Assembly: GCA_963725065.1 (NCBI GenBank)
Contig: CAVRXD010000043.1
Coordinates: forward strand, 52,736 to 116,735
Reading direction: 5' to 3'
DNA length: 64,000 nt
From: VAZQ01 sp963725065
GTDB lineage: Bacteria; Pseudomonadota; Alphaproteobacteria; Rhizobiales; Xanthobacteraceae
Program-made: the position numbers and the translations under genes
Part shown: positions 16,182 to 24,561 of the stretch, piece by piece
Numbering within the stretch: position 1 is the first letter of the stretch
Layout: the number at the start of each line of letters is the position of its first letter
The notes under the pieces: model-generated
Databases searched by the model: none
The model's input: the letters and a program-made list of their open reading frames with translations, nothing else
What the model was told of the DNA's origin: nothing

Positions 16182-17189
16182 ATGAAGATCATTACGACAG
16201 TCGTGCTTGCGACGCTCGTTGCATTCGGCGCGTCTCCGGCCGCGGCGCAGAAGATCACCTTCACGCTCAACTGGGTCGCGGGTGGCGATCACGCGCCGTA
16301 TTTCTACGCCCAGAAAATGGGCTGGTACAAGCAAGCCGGCCTCGACGTCGACTTCGAAACCGGTCGCGGCTCCGCCGCGTCCGCGCAGAAGGTAGGCGCC
16401 GGCCATTCCCAGCTTGGCCTATCCGACATGGCGGGCGTGCTGCTGTTCCGGGGCAAGGGCGTCGATGCCGTGGGCGTGATGAACGTCTATGCCAACTCGC
16501 CGCAGGGACTTTATTGGCTCAAGAGTTCTGGCATCCAGAGCGCCAAGGACCTCGCGGGCAAGAAGATCGGCAATCCCGCCGGCGACGGTGCGCGCACGAT
16601 GTGGCCGGCCCTGGCGAGGACGATCGGCATCGATCCCAACTCGGTGACCTGGGTCAACATCGACGCCAACTCCAAGCTCAGTGCGCTCAAGTCCAAGACC
16701 GTCGATGCGACCACCTCGTTCTTCAACCTGCACCACGTGTTCGCCCGTGAACTCGGGAACGACATGGGCTTCCTGGCGTGGAAAGACGCGGGCGTGAACC
16801 CTTATGGCAATTCCATCATCGCCAACGGCGCCTGGCTCAAGGCGAACCATGACAAGGCCGACAAGTTCGTGAAGATCACGCAGAAGGCCTTCGCGGAATG
16901 CGCCAAGACGCCGGACCCCTGCGTCAAGGCGCTGGTCGAGGCCAACGGTGCGCTGCTCTACCAGAACGAGCTCGACAACTGGCATCTCGTCACCATTCTG
17001 ATGAACGACGAAACCGCGCGCACGGTGGCGCTCGGCTGGCAGGACGACAAGCGCATGGCGGACGACTACAAGCTGGTCGACGAATACCTGAAGATGGAAA
17101 AGCCCTACGACGTCAAAAGCGCATATACCAACGAGTTCCTCGACAAGAACGTGAAGATGCCGCCGATCAATCCGCCGAAGCTTTATTGA
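16182..17189 (+). CDS. ABC transporter substrate-binding protein, NMT1/THI5-like (NitT/TauT)
   Basis: A 335-residue periplasmic protein. The signal peptide is MKIITTVVLATLVAFGASPAAA, and the mature start is QKITFTLNWVAGGDHAPYFY, the NMT1 pattern seen in binding proteins for thiamine-pyrimidine, riboflavin and pyrimidine-like compounds. ATG 16182 follows TTGGAGCTC. It is divergent from tetR and probably delivers substrate to the permease and ATPase at 13364 and 12581. The GNW/H-type ligand loop suggests a small heterocycle or amide; the true ligand is not known. Confidence 0.87.
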   Translation: MKIITTVVLATLVAFGASPAAAQKITFTLNWVAGGDHAPYFYAQKMGWYKQAGLDVDFETGRGSAASAQKVGAGHSQLGLSDMAGVLLFRGKGVDAVGVMNVYANSPQGLYWLKSSGIQSAKDLAGKKIGNPAGDGARTMWPALARTIGIDPNSVTWVNIDANSKLSALKSKTVDATTSFFNLHHVFARELGNDMGFLAWKDAGVNPYGNSIIANGAWLKANHDKADKFVKITQKAFAECAKTPDPCVKALVEANGALLYQNELDNWHLVTILMNDETARTVALGWQDDKRMADDYKLVDEYLKMEKPYDVKSAYTNEFLDKNVKMPPINPPKLY

Positions 17190-17200
17190 TGCTTACCCCT

Positions 17201-17307
17201 GTGTCCCGGACAGGCGAGCGTTCCGATCTCGGGTTTACCCGAGATCGGCCTTCAGATGAGCAAGTCGGGTAAACCCGACCTGCGTGCGCGAGCGAGATCC
17301 GGGACCC
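17201..17307. repeat. Composite palindromic repeat with three hairpins
   Basis: The outer arms GTGTCCCGGA and TCCGGGACCC enclose two perfect hairpins: GATCTCGGG-TTTA-CCCGAGATC and AGTCGGG-TAAA-CCCGACC. It lies just after the binding-protein stop and may act as an mRNA 3' end. The outer arms resemble the element at 9001-9148, and the inner hairpins resemble the one at 29779. Confidence 0.55.
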
Positions 17308-17354
17308 TAGGCAATACGGCGGCTTGAGACCGTACGCGATTGCCGGATACCAGC

Positions 17355-18233
17355 CTATCCGAACTCCGGGCCTACCACCGCGAAGGTCCGCGCCGGGTCG
17401 TCGAAGCGCGCGGACGTCCCGTAGAGCATGCGCGTGAACGGCCGCACCGGGTCGAAGCCGCATGCCTCCAGAAAGTTTCGAACGGCGGTCTTGTCGTCCG
17501 CGAGATCGATGAAGAGCGGACCGTCGAGCGCATTGAGCGCGTGTGCGATGAGGGCGCAGGCGATGGCGTCGTCGTCGGCAATCAGCGGACACAGGTGGCC
17601 GGCGAGCATGCCGTCGCGGCCGAGCAGGAAGCCGGCGATGCGGCCGGCGCGCTCGGCGACGACGTCGGCCGCCGGCAGTCGCCCGCGCAAGCCTTTCAGC
17701 ATCGCGCCGCGCTCGGCGCCGAATGCCGCGCCGTCGTAGGCGCACAATGCCGGCCAATCGTCGTTCGCCAGCGCACGCACGCGCGTGCCCGCCGGCGGCG
17801 AGGTCGCCGCTGCCGGGCGGCGTGGCTCGCGACGGATGAATCGTTGAAAGCCCCAGGAGTCTTCGAAGCCGAGCCTGCGATAGACGGCACGGCCGTCGGG
17901 CGTGGCATCGAGGATAGGGATGCGGCCCTCGCGCGCGAGTTCGTCTATCGCCTGGCGCATCAATTGCGTCGCCAAGCCGTGGCGGCGAAATTCGCTCTTC
18001 ACCAGCACCATGCTGATCCACGCAAACCGGCTGCCGTAGGGCAGGGTCGCGGTCGTGGCGACGATGCGGTCCGCTCTGGTTTGGGCGGCGTAAACGCGAC
18101 CCAGATCGGTGAAGATACGCCAGTCGGCGGCGAGCTGGTTCCAGCGCGCTTCGCGCACGAGCGTATCGACGTCGTCCAGTTCCGACGCGGTCAAGGACGG
18201 CTTGATGACGAACCGCAGCTCAGAAGTTGCCAT
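17355..18233 (-). CDS. GNAT family N-acetyltransferase, two-domain
   Basis: A 292-residue protein. The N-terminal GNAT fold has the acetyl-CoA loop SEFRRHGLATQLMRQAI, and the motif VYRRLGFEDSWGFQRF follows. The second half (RALANDDWPALCAYDGAAFG onward) resembles the C-terminal domain often fused to such acetyltransferases (DUF1248-type). It overlaps the end of the epimerase gene by 14 bp, so both share a message. The acceptor is unknown; modification of a cluster metabolite or resistance is possible. Confidence 0.8.
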   Translation of the reverse strand: MATSELRFVIKPSLTASELDDVDTLVREARWNQLAADWRIFTDLGRVYAAQTRADRIVATTATLPYGSRFAWISMVLVKSEFRRHGLATQLMRQAIDELAREGRIPILDATPDGRAVYRRLGFEDSWGFQRFIRREPRRPAAATSPPAGTRVRALANDDWPALCAYDGAAFGAERGAMLKGLRGRLPAADVVAERAGRIAGFLLGRDGMLAGHLCPLIADDDAIACALIAHALNALDGPLFIDLADDKTAVRNFLEACGFDPVRPFTRMLYGTSARFDDPARTFAVVGPEFG

Positions 18234-19257
18234 CGCGCGTATCGTAGTGAGTGTCCTTGCCGAGGCTCGGCAGCCCGCGGCCGACCCAGTCCGCGGTCCA
18301 ATCGACCAGGGTCAGCAGCGGTACGCTCGGATAACCGAATAGCCGCGTCGCCTCGGCGGTGTTGACGAGCCAGCCCTCGGCGGCTTCGACGCCAGTGAAA
18401 ACCGGCGGCTTGCCCAGGCGCTGCCCGAACGATTCTGCCAACCAGCGCACGCTCACGGTCTCCGGGCCGCTGACATTGAGCGGGCTCGACGGCACGGTGC
18501 AATGACCCAGCGCACGCAGCACCATGGCATTGGCATCGCCTTGCCAGATCACGTTGACGTGGCCCGCGGTGAGATTGATCGGCTCGCCCGCGAGCACGCG
18601 CGCGGCGACGTCGTGCAGCACGCCGTAGCGCATGTCGATCGCATAGTTGAGGCGGATGATGCGCCCCGGCGTTCCACGCGTGCGCGAGAAGTATCGGAAC
18701 ATGCCCTCGCGCGCCACACAGGAATTGGCATAGGCGCCGGGCGGCGGGGTCGCCGCGGTCGCCTCGGTGGCGCCGCCATGATGGACGTTGACATAGGGGT
18801 ACACGCAGCCGGTCGAATAGGCGACGATGCGCGAGCCCGCGAACGCCTCGGCCACGATGGCGGGCACGTGCGCGTTCATCGCCCAGGTCAGGTCCTCGTG
18901 GCCGGAGGACCCGAACTTGCGTCCGGCCATGAACACCACATTGGCGAGTTTCGGCAGCGCCTCGATCTGCTTGCGGTCGAGGAGGTCGGCCTCGACGCAT
19001 TCGATACCGGATCCCGCGAGTTTTTCCCGCAGGCCCTTCTCGCTGAAGCGGGCAACGCCCACGATCCGTTTGCCCGGCGCGGCGCGTTTAGCGAGCTGCG
19101 CGAGCGATGGGCCAATCTTTCCGCCGACGCCGAGGACGATGATGTCGCCCGGAAGGTTTTCGAGCGCGGCGATCAAGGCCGCCGAGGGGGTGGTCATCAC
19201 CTCCTCGAGGTGCTCCACGTCGCGGAAGCGATCCGGCAGCGCGGGGGATTGGGTCAT
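18220..19257 (-). CDS. NAD-dependent epimerase/dehydratase family protein (extended SDR)
   Basis: A 345-residue protein. The N-terminal Rossmann motif is IIVLGVGGKIGPSLAQ. AYSTGCVYPYVN carries the Ser/Tyr region, but the expected YxxxK active site reads AYANSCVARE, so the usual catalytic Lys is missing. This may be a feature of its subfamily. ATG 19257 begins MTQSPALPDRF. A TetR-type operator lies 45 bp upstream, linking it to the tetR regulon. It overlaps the GNAT gene downstream. It probably acts on the sugar-like intermediate of the cluster, though a non-catalytic role cannot be excluded. Confidence 0.82.
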   Translation of the reverse strand: MTQSPALPDRFRDVEHLEEVMTTPSAALIAALENLPGDIIVLGVGGKIGPSLAQLAKRAAPGKRIVGVARFSEKGLREKLAGSGIECVEADLLDRKQIEALPKLANVVFMAGRKFGSSGHEDLTWAMNAHVPAIVAEAFAGSRIVAYSTGCVYPYVNVHHGGATEATAATPPPGAYANSCVAREGMFRYFSRTRGTPGRIIRLNYAIDMRYGVLHDVAARVLAGEPINLTAGHVNVIWQGDANAMVLRALGHCTVPSSPLNVSGPETVSVRWLAESFGQRLGKPPVFTGVEAAEGWLVNTAEATRLFGYPSVPLLTLVDWTADWVGRGLPSLGKDTHYDTRDGNF

Positions 19258-19712
19258 CCGCGGTCTTGTCCTCGAGCGGTCTCGGATGGGGTGCGCGATA
19301 AGTAACCAGTTGGATACTAGCGGTCCCGATGTCGAACCCGCAAGCGAGCGCACGGCGGACGCCCGCCGGTCTCGGGCGTCGACGAGTTGGTGCTTCCCGA
19401 TATCAGCGGCTTTTCGCCACAGAGCCAGCAGACGGTATGCCCGCGAGCCCGTGCGTGGTCGCCAATTGTGCAGCCCGCCCAGCACGGACGCGCGCTCAGC
19501 GTCGTGTGCGGCGCGCGTCGGCCTCCGGCAACGTCGGATGATCCCGCCCACGGCCAAGCCCGCTGTAATCTTGCCCACCCACGACCGGCTGTATACGATC
19601 ATCGGCCGGCTCAAACGCGGCATGAGCATTATTGCCTTATCGGCCGCGGACGATTGCGGATCCCAGTCACCGGCGCGACGCCGAAATTCAGCTGCCGGGA
19701 GGACATGCGGGG
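19258..19712. other. Intergenic region between divergent epimerase and aldehyde dehydrogenase genes
   Basis: This 455-bp gap holds the third TetR-type operator (19302-19317). The short frames in it do not look coding. No further clear promoter or structured element was recognised, although promoters for both flanking genes must lie here. Confidence 0.5.
19302..19317. promoter_or_regulatory. TetR-type operator, site 3 (one mismatch)
   Basis: GTAAC-CAGTTG-GATAC keeps the arm positions and N6 spacing of sites 1 and 2, with one substitution in the right arm. It lies 45 bp upstream of the minus-strand epimerase start and about 400 bp from the aldehyde dehydrogenase gene. Confidence 0.45.
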
Positions 19713-21186
19713 ATGAACGCGCCGGTACCGAGAATCCTCATCGAATCGACATGGCGCGGACGCCTCTTCGGCGCGCAATGGCGGCCCGCAATCGGCGGAT
19801 CGCTCGACGTGCTGGAGCCCGCGACCGGCGCCGTCATCACCCGCGTCGGCAATGCCACCGCCGAGGACGTGCGCCAGGCCGCTGCCGAGGCGCGGGCCGC
19901 GCAGCCGGGTTGGGCAGCCACGCCTTACGACCAGCGCGCCGCGATCCTGCGCAAGGTCGCCGGCGCTGATGGAGGAGAACCAGCCCGAGCTCGTCTACTG
20001 GATCATGCGCGAGACCGGAGGCATCGAGGCCAAGGCGGCCTTCGAAGTGCAGATGGTGACCAGTATCCTGCACCGCTCGGCGGCGATGTGTACGGAGCCG
20101 CAGGGGCTGGTGCTGCCGAGCGACGGCGGCCGGATATCGCTCGCCCGGCGCGTGCCGCGCGGCGTGATCGGCATCATCTCGCCATTCAATTTCCCGCTCA
20201 TTCTGTCGAGCCGCGCCGTCGCACCCGCCCTCGCCACCGGCAACGCTGTCGTGCTCAAGCCGGATCCGCGCACCGCGCTCACCGGCGGCTTCATCATCGC
20301 GCGGCTGTTCGAGGAAGCGGGCCTGCCCAAAGGTGTGCTGCAGGTCCTGCCCGGCGGCGCCGAAGCGGGCGAGGCGATCTGCATTGATCCCGACATCGCG
20401 ATGGTCTCCTTTACCGGCTCGAGCGCAGTGGGGCGCCGCATCGGCGAGCTTGCCGGCAAGCACCTCAAGCGAGTGCAGCTCGAGCTCGGCGGCAAGAATG
20501 CGGTGATCGTGCTCGACGATGCCGATCTCGACGCCGTCGCGTCAGCCATTGCGTTCGGCGCCTGGTTCCACCAGGGCCAGATCTGCATGACCACCGGCCT
20601 CGTCATCGCGCACGAGAAAATCGTCGATGCGCTGACCGAAAAGCTGGTGGCCAAGGCGAAGCACCTTCCCGTGGGCGACCCGACCTCGGGGCAGGTGGCG
20701 CTCGGGCCGGTGATCAGCCGCAGCCAGGTCGACCGCATCCACGGGATCGTCAAGGACACGGTGGCGGCGGGTGCGAAGCTTAGCGCCGGCGGCACCTTCG
20801 ATGGCCCGTTCTACCGGCCGACCGTCCTCTCCGGGGTGAAGCCGGGCATGCGCGCCTTCGACGAGGAGGTGTTCGGCCCGGTCGCCGCGATCACGCCGTT
20901 CGCGAGCGAGGACGAAGCGGTCGCGCTCGCCAACAGCAACGAATACGGCCTCTCCGCTGGAGTGTTCTCGCAGTCGGTCGGTCGCGCGCTTGCGCTCGGC
21001 AACCGGCTCCGCACCGGCATCCTGCACATCAACGACCAGACGGTCGCCGACGAGCCGCATATTCCGTTCGGCGGCACCGGTGCCTCGGGAAACGGGACGC
21101 GTATCGGCGGTCCGGCCAACTGGGAGGAATTCACGAACTGGCAGTGGGTGACAATCAAGGACAAGCCGAATCCGTATCCGTTCTGA
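19713..21186 (+). pseudogene. Aldehyde dehydrogenase (benzaldehyde/vanillin dehydrogenase-like), frameshifted
   Basis: Oxidises an aldehyde to its acid with NAD(P). The frame from ATG 19713 reads MNAPVPRILIESTWRGRLFG to DQRAAILRKVA. It then shifts at about 19961 into ALMEENQPELVYWIMRETGG and runs intact to 21186. Dropping one G from the GGCG at 19961-19964 joins them perfectly. The catalytic region is complete: SFTGSSAVGRRIGEL, ELGGKNAVIVL (Glu) and FHQGQICMTTG (Cys). The restored length of about 490 residues is normal for the family. It lies just upstream of the Liv-type importer and fits an aromatic or heterocyclic aldehyde intermediate. Confidence 0.8.
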
Positions 21187-21228
21187 ACGCGGAGCGATTG
21201 CGGCCGCAGTAATCCACGAGGGAGGGAC

Positions 21229-22446
21229 ATGATGAAAAGCAAATTGAGCGGCCTGGCACTGGCCGTGGTGATCGGTGTCGTTGCGGCGGCGTGCTCCGCG
21301 CTCGCCGCCGATCCGCCAAAGAGCGTGCGTATCGGCTACGCGATCTCGCTGTCGGGCCCGAATGCACAAGGTGCCGCCATCACGACGCTCAGCGGCTACA
21401 AGCTGTGGGTCGACGACGTGAACAAGAAGGGTGGCCTCAAGGTCCAGGGCTTCGACAAACGAATTCCGATCGAGGTCGTCGAATACGACGACACCAGCAA
21501 TGCCGAGAACGCGGTGCGGCTGGTCGAGCGGCTGATGACCCAGGACAAGGTCGATTTCGTGCTGCCGCCATGGAGCACCGGTTTCAATCTCGCAACGGCG
21601 CCGGTGTTCGCGCGCAACGGCTATCCGCAACTCGCGGTGACGGCCAACTCCAACGACGCGGCCAATCTGGTCAAGCAGATGCCGACGCTGTTCTTTTTCC
21701 TCAACGAGCCGCGCCATTTCGGCGCCGCGCTCGGCGAGGTGTTGAGCAAGCTCAAGAGCGAGAACAAGATCAACAACAAGATCGTGATGCTGAGCATCGC
21801 CGATCAGTTCGGCGCCGAGTTCACGTCGGGCGTCACTCCGATCCTGCAAAGCGCGGGCTTCGAGTTCGCCCTTCGCAAGAGTTATCCCGCCGGCTCCGCT
21901 GATCTCACGAACGAAATCAAGGAGGCCAAGGCCTCCGGTGCCGACAGCTTCGTCGCCTACAGCTATCCGCCCGACACCTTCATGTTGAGCAATACCGCGG
22001 TCACGCAAGGCTACAATCCAAAGATCTTTCACGTCGGCGTGGGCACCGCTTTCGCCCGCTACGGCGCCGTGATGAAGGAAAAGGCGGAAGGCGTGATGGG
22101 GATCGGCGGCTGGGACCCGAAGGCTCCCGGCGCCGAGGATTACCTGAAACGCCTGGTGGCGCTGACCAACCAACCCGGCGACGCCTGGGCCGCGCCGGTC
22201 ACCTATGCGAGCTTGCAGGTGCTCGAGCAGGCGATCGAGAAGGTCGGTCTCGACCGCAAGAAGCTGCTCGATGCGATCGCGAACAGCGGTCCGTATCAGA
22301 CCATCGTCGGTCCGATCGACCTGAAGACCCACGTACGCGGCAAGCAATGGAGCGTCGGACAGTGGCAGAGCGGCGAATTCGTCGGCGTTGCGCCGGGCGA
22401 TCTGCCGGGCGCGAAGCCGATCGTGTTCCCCAAACCGGCGTGGTAG
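21229..22446 (+). CDS. ABC transporter substrate-binding protein, Liv/amide (HAAT) family
   Basis: A 405-residue periplasmic binding protein. The signal sequence MMKSKLSGLALAVVIGVVAA ends near CSALA-AD; the Cys is not in a convincing lipobox. The mature start, VRIGYAISLSGPNAQGA, is the standard Peripla_BP_6 opening. GAGGGAGGG precedes paired ATG codons at 21229 and 21232. It opens a five-gene set with permeases and ATPases at 22628-26030. HAAT systems take up amino acids, amides or aromatic acids; the downstream degradative genes suggest the last. Confidence 0.88.
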   Translation: MMKSKLSGLALAVVIGVVAAACSALAADPPKSVRIGYAISLSGPNAQGAAITTLSGYKLWVDDVNKKGGLKVQGFDKRIPIEVVEYDDTSNAENAVRLVERLMTQDKVDFVLPPWSTGFNLATAPVFARNGYPQLAVTANSNDAANLVKQMPTLFFFLNEPRHFGAALGEVLSKLKSENKINNKIVMLSIADQFGAEFTSGVTPILQSAGFEFALRKSYPAGSADLTNEIKEAKASGADSFVAYSYPPDTFMLSNTAVTQGYNPKIFHVGVGTAFARYGAVMKEKAEGVMGIGGWDPKAPGAEDYLKRLVALTNQPGDAWAAPVTYASLQVLEQAIEKVGLDRKKLLDAIANSGPYQTIVGPIDLKTHVRGKQWSVGQWQSGEFVGVAPGDLPGAKPIVFPKPAW

Positions 22447-22470
22447 TTGCTGGGACTTGTGTATTTTCTC

Positions 22471-22582
22471 GCCCGTCACCCTGAGGCGGCCGCCGCAGGC
22501 GGCCCTCGAAGGGCGACGGCCCCCGGGCCAAGCCGATCATCCTGCGAGGCGCGCCAAAGGCGCGCACCTCAGGATGACGGGC
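22471..22582. repeat. Inverted repeat of the CCTGAGG/CCTCAGG type
   Basis: GCCCGTCA at 22471 faces TGACGGGC at 22575-22582, with matching inner segments (CCTGAGG and CCTCAGG). It separates the binding protein from the first permease. It may allow more binding protein than membrane subunits by protecting the upstream mRNA 3' end, which is inference. It is related to the element at 11203-11328. Confidence 0.6.
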
Positions 22583-22627
22583 CTATGATTGTGCCGTAGG
22601 CATGAGTTCATCCGCGGTACATTAAGC

Positions 22628-23497
22628 ATGTCACTGATCGAAGTCGTTCTGAGCGGCGTGATCCTTGGTGGCCTCTACGCCCTGATCGCGATCGGCTTCA
22701 ATTTGCAATACGGCGTCGCCCGCATCTTCAACCTCGCCTACGGCGAATTTCTCATGGCCGCGGCGTTTGCCGCATTCTGGATGTTCACGCTCGCATCCAT
22801 CGATCCGATTCTTGGCATGCTGCTGTCCGTGCCGGTGACGTTCGGCGCCAATTGGCTGATCTATCGCTTTCTCATGCTGCCGCTGGTACGGCGCGCGCGC
22901 ACCCGCGACGATCTTGAGGGTGACACTATCCTGGCGACCTTCGGACTGCTGTTCGTGCTCAAGGGCGCGGCGCAGCTCGCGTTCACGCCGGACAACCGTT
23001 TCTACGATTATCTCAACACCCCAGTACGCATCATAGGCTTCACCTTCGCGGCCAATCGCGTACTGGCCTTCGGCGTCGCCTGTGCGTTCGGGCTCGCGAT
23101 CTGGCTGATCCTCAAACGCACGCGCTTCGGCGCCGCGATGCGGGCGCTCGCGATCGAACCGACAGGCGCGCGTCTCGTCGGCGTCGATACCACCGCGATG
23201 TCCGCGATCGCGTTTGCGAGCGGGGGAGCGCTGGTGGCGGTGGCCGGCACGCTCGTGAGCACGTTCCTGACGTTCAATCCGTCGATCGGCGTCGAGTTTA
23301 CCATGAAGGCCCTGGTCGTCGTGATGATGGGCGGAATCGGCAACATGGTCGGCAGTCTGCTCGCGGGCATTCTGCTCGGCGTGGCCGAAGCACTCTGCTC
23401 GTACCTCGTCGATTCCGGTCTCACCCTCGCGGTCGCCTACTTCCTGTTCCTGATCGTGCTCCTTGTCCGGCCGCGCGGCCTGTTTGGGACCCCATGA
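22628..23497 (+). CDS. Branched-chain-type ABC transporter permease (LivH-like)
   Basis: A 289-residue inner-membrane permease. It begins MSLIEVVLSGVILGGLYALIAIGF, typical of LivH, and has about eight hydrophobic segments; the loop RTRFGAAMRALAIEPTGARLVGVD is the cytoplasmic EAA-like region. ATG 22628 is chosen because upstream codons show no similarity to the family. The stop overlaps the LivM-like start (ATGA). Confidence 0.9.
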   Translation: MSLIEVVLSGVILGGLYALIAIGFNLQYGVARIFNLAYGEFLMAAAFAAFWMFTLASIDPILGMLLSVPVTFGANWLIYRFLMLPLVRRARTRDDLEGDTILATFGLLFVLKGAAQLAFTPDNRFYDYLNTPVRIIGFTFAANRVLAFGVACAFGLAIWLILKRTRFGAAMRALAIEPTGARLVGVDTTAMSAIAFASGGALVAVAGTLVSTFLTFNPSIGVEFTMKALVVVMMGGIGNMVGSLLAGILLGVAEALCSYLVDSGLTLAVAYFLFLIVLLVRPRGLFGTP

Positions 23498-24561
23498 CCA
23501 CAGGGAGCAAGATCGCCGCCGTTGCGCTCGTCATGCTGGTGGCGCTGCTCGCAGCCGTGCCGTGGCTCGTGTCCGACTACGGCCTGGGCTTCATGGTCAA
23601 CCTGATGTGCTATCTGGTGCTGACCATTGCCTGGGCGCTGTTTTCCGGTACCACCCGCTACGTGTCGCTCGCCACCGCGGCGTTCTTCGGACTTGGCGCC
23701 TATACCGTGGCGATGCTCGTCAAGGAGATGCCGATCTATGCGACCTTCGGTATCGCGCTGGTGCTCGGCACGGTGATGGCGCTGCTGGTCGGACTGGTGA
23801 CGCTGCGCATCTCCGGCATGTTCTTCGTGGTCTTCGGCTTCGGGTTGTCGGAGCTGATGCGCGAAGTCCTGATCTGGTGGGAGATCAACCAGACCAAGAC
23901 GCTCGGGCGCTACGTCTTTGTGCCGTTCGACACGACGCTGATCTACTGGCACCTGCTCGGTCTCGCGGTGCTGGTGTTCCTGGTCGGCTGGCTGCTGCGG
24001 CGCACGCGGCTCGGCATCGCGCTGCTGGTGATCGGCGACGACGAGACCATGGCGCGCCAGGCCGGCATCAACGTGCCGCTCGCGAAAGTCGCGATCTTCG
24101 TCGTGTCCTCGGTGTTCATGACGGTGGTGGGCGCGGTGATGGCGCCGCGCTTCGGCTATCTCACGCCCAATTTCGCCTTCAACCCGCTGATCTCGTTCCA
24201 GGTCGTGATCATGGCGCTGCTCGGCGGCATGCAACGGCTGTGGGGTCCGGTGCTCGGCGTGGTGCCGCTGATGCTGCTGTCGGAGCTGCTGCAGGTCCGG
24301 TTTCCGTTCTGGTACAGCGTCTTTCTCGGCCTCGTGTTCATGATCATCGTGTATTTCCTTCCCCGCGGGATCACCGGCCTGGTGGAGGACGGCTGGCGGG
24401 TGCTGCGCCGACCCATTTCGCTGCCGCGAGGTGTCACCGGGCCGCTGATCGACGTCTGGGGCTCATTGTCGCGACCGATATCGTTGCCGCGCGGCATCGC
24501 GGGGTTGGTCGAAGACACCTGGGCCCGGCTCGTTCGTCGCCAACCGACCGGAGGGCGCTGA
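23494..24561 (+). CDS. Branched-chain-type ABC transporter permease (LivM-like) with C-terminal repeats
   Basis: A 355-residue permease. The membrane part is normal: GTTRYVSLATAAFFGLGAYT near the start and RTRLGIALLVIGDDETMARQAG as the cytoplasmic loop. It ends at about residue 288. The remaining tail is unusual: three tandem copies of a 21-residue unit beginning LPRGITGLVEDGW, LPRGVTGPLIDVW and LPRGIAGLVEDTW, the first two followed by a linker ending RPIS. The copies start at bases 24358, 24421 and 24484 (63-bp period). The first unit is the normal LivM end, so the others look like in-frame duplications. The stop overlaps the next ATG. Confidence 0.9.
   Translation: MTTGSKIAAVALVMLVALLAAVPWLVSDYGLGFMVNLMCYLVLTIAWALFSGTTRYVSLATAAFFGLGAYTVAMLVKEMPIYATFGIALVLGTVMALLVGLVTLRISGMFFVVFGFGLSELMREVLIWWEINQTKTLGRYVFVPFDTTLIYWHLLGLAVLVFLVGWLLRRTRLGIALLVIGDDETMARQAGINVPLAKVAIFVVSSVFMTVVGAVMAPRFGYLTPNFAFNPLISFQVVIMALLGGMQRLWGPVLGVVPLMLLSELLQVRFPFWYSVFLGLVFMIIVYFLPRGITGLVEDGWRVLRRPISLPRGVTGPLIDVWGSLSRPISLPRGIAGLVEDTWARLVRRQPTGGR

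Noticed and set aside
20542..22479. A 645-codon minus-strand open frame opposite the aldehyde dehydrogenase and binding protein
   Set aside because: Antisense shadow with biased composition; the plus-strand genes have signal peptide, active-site and family motifs.
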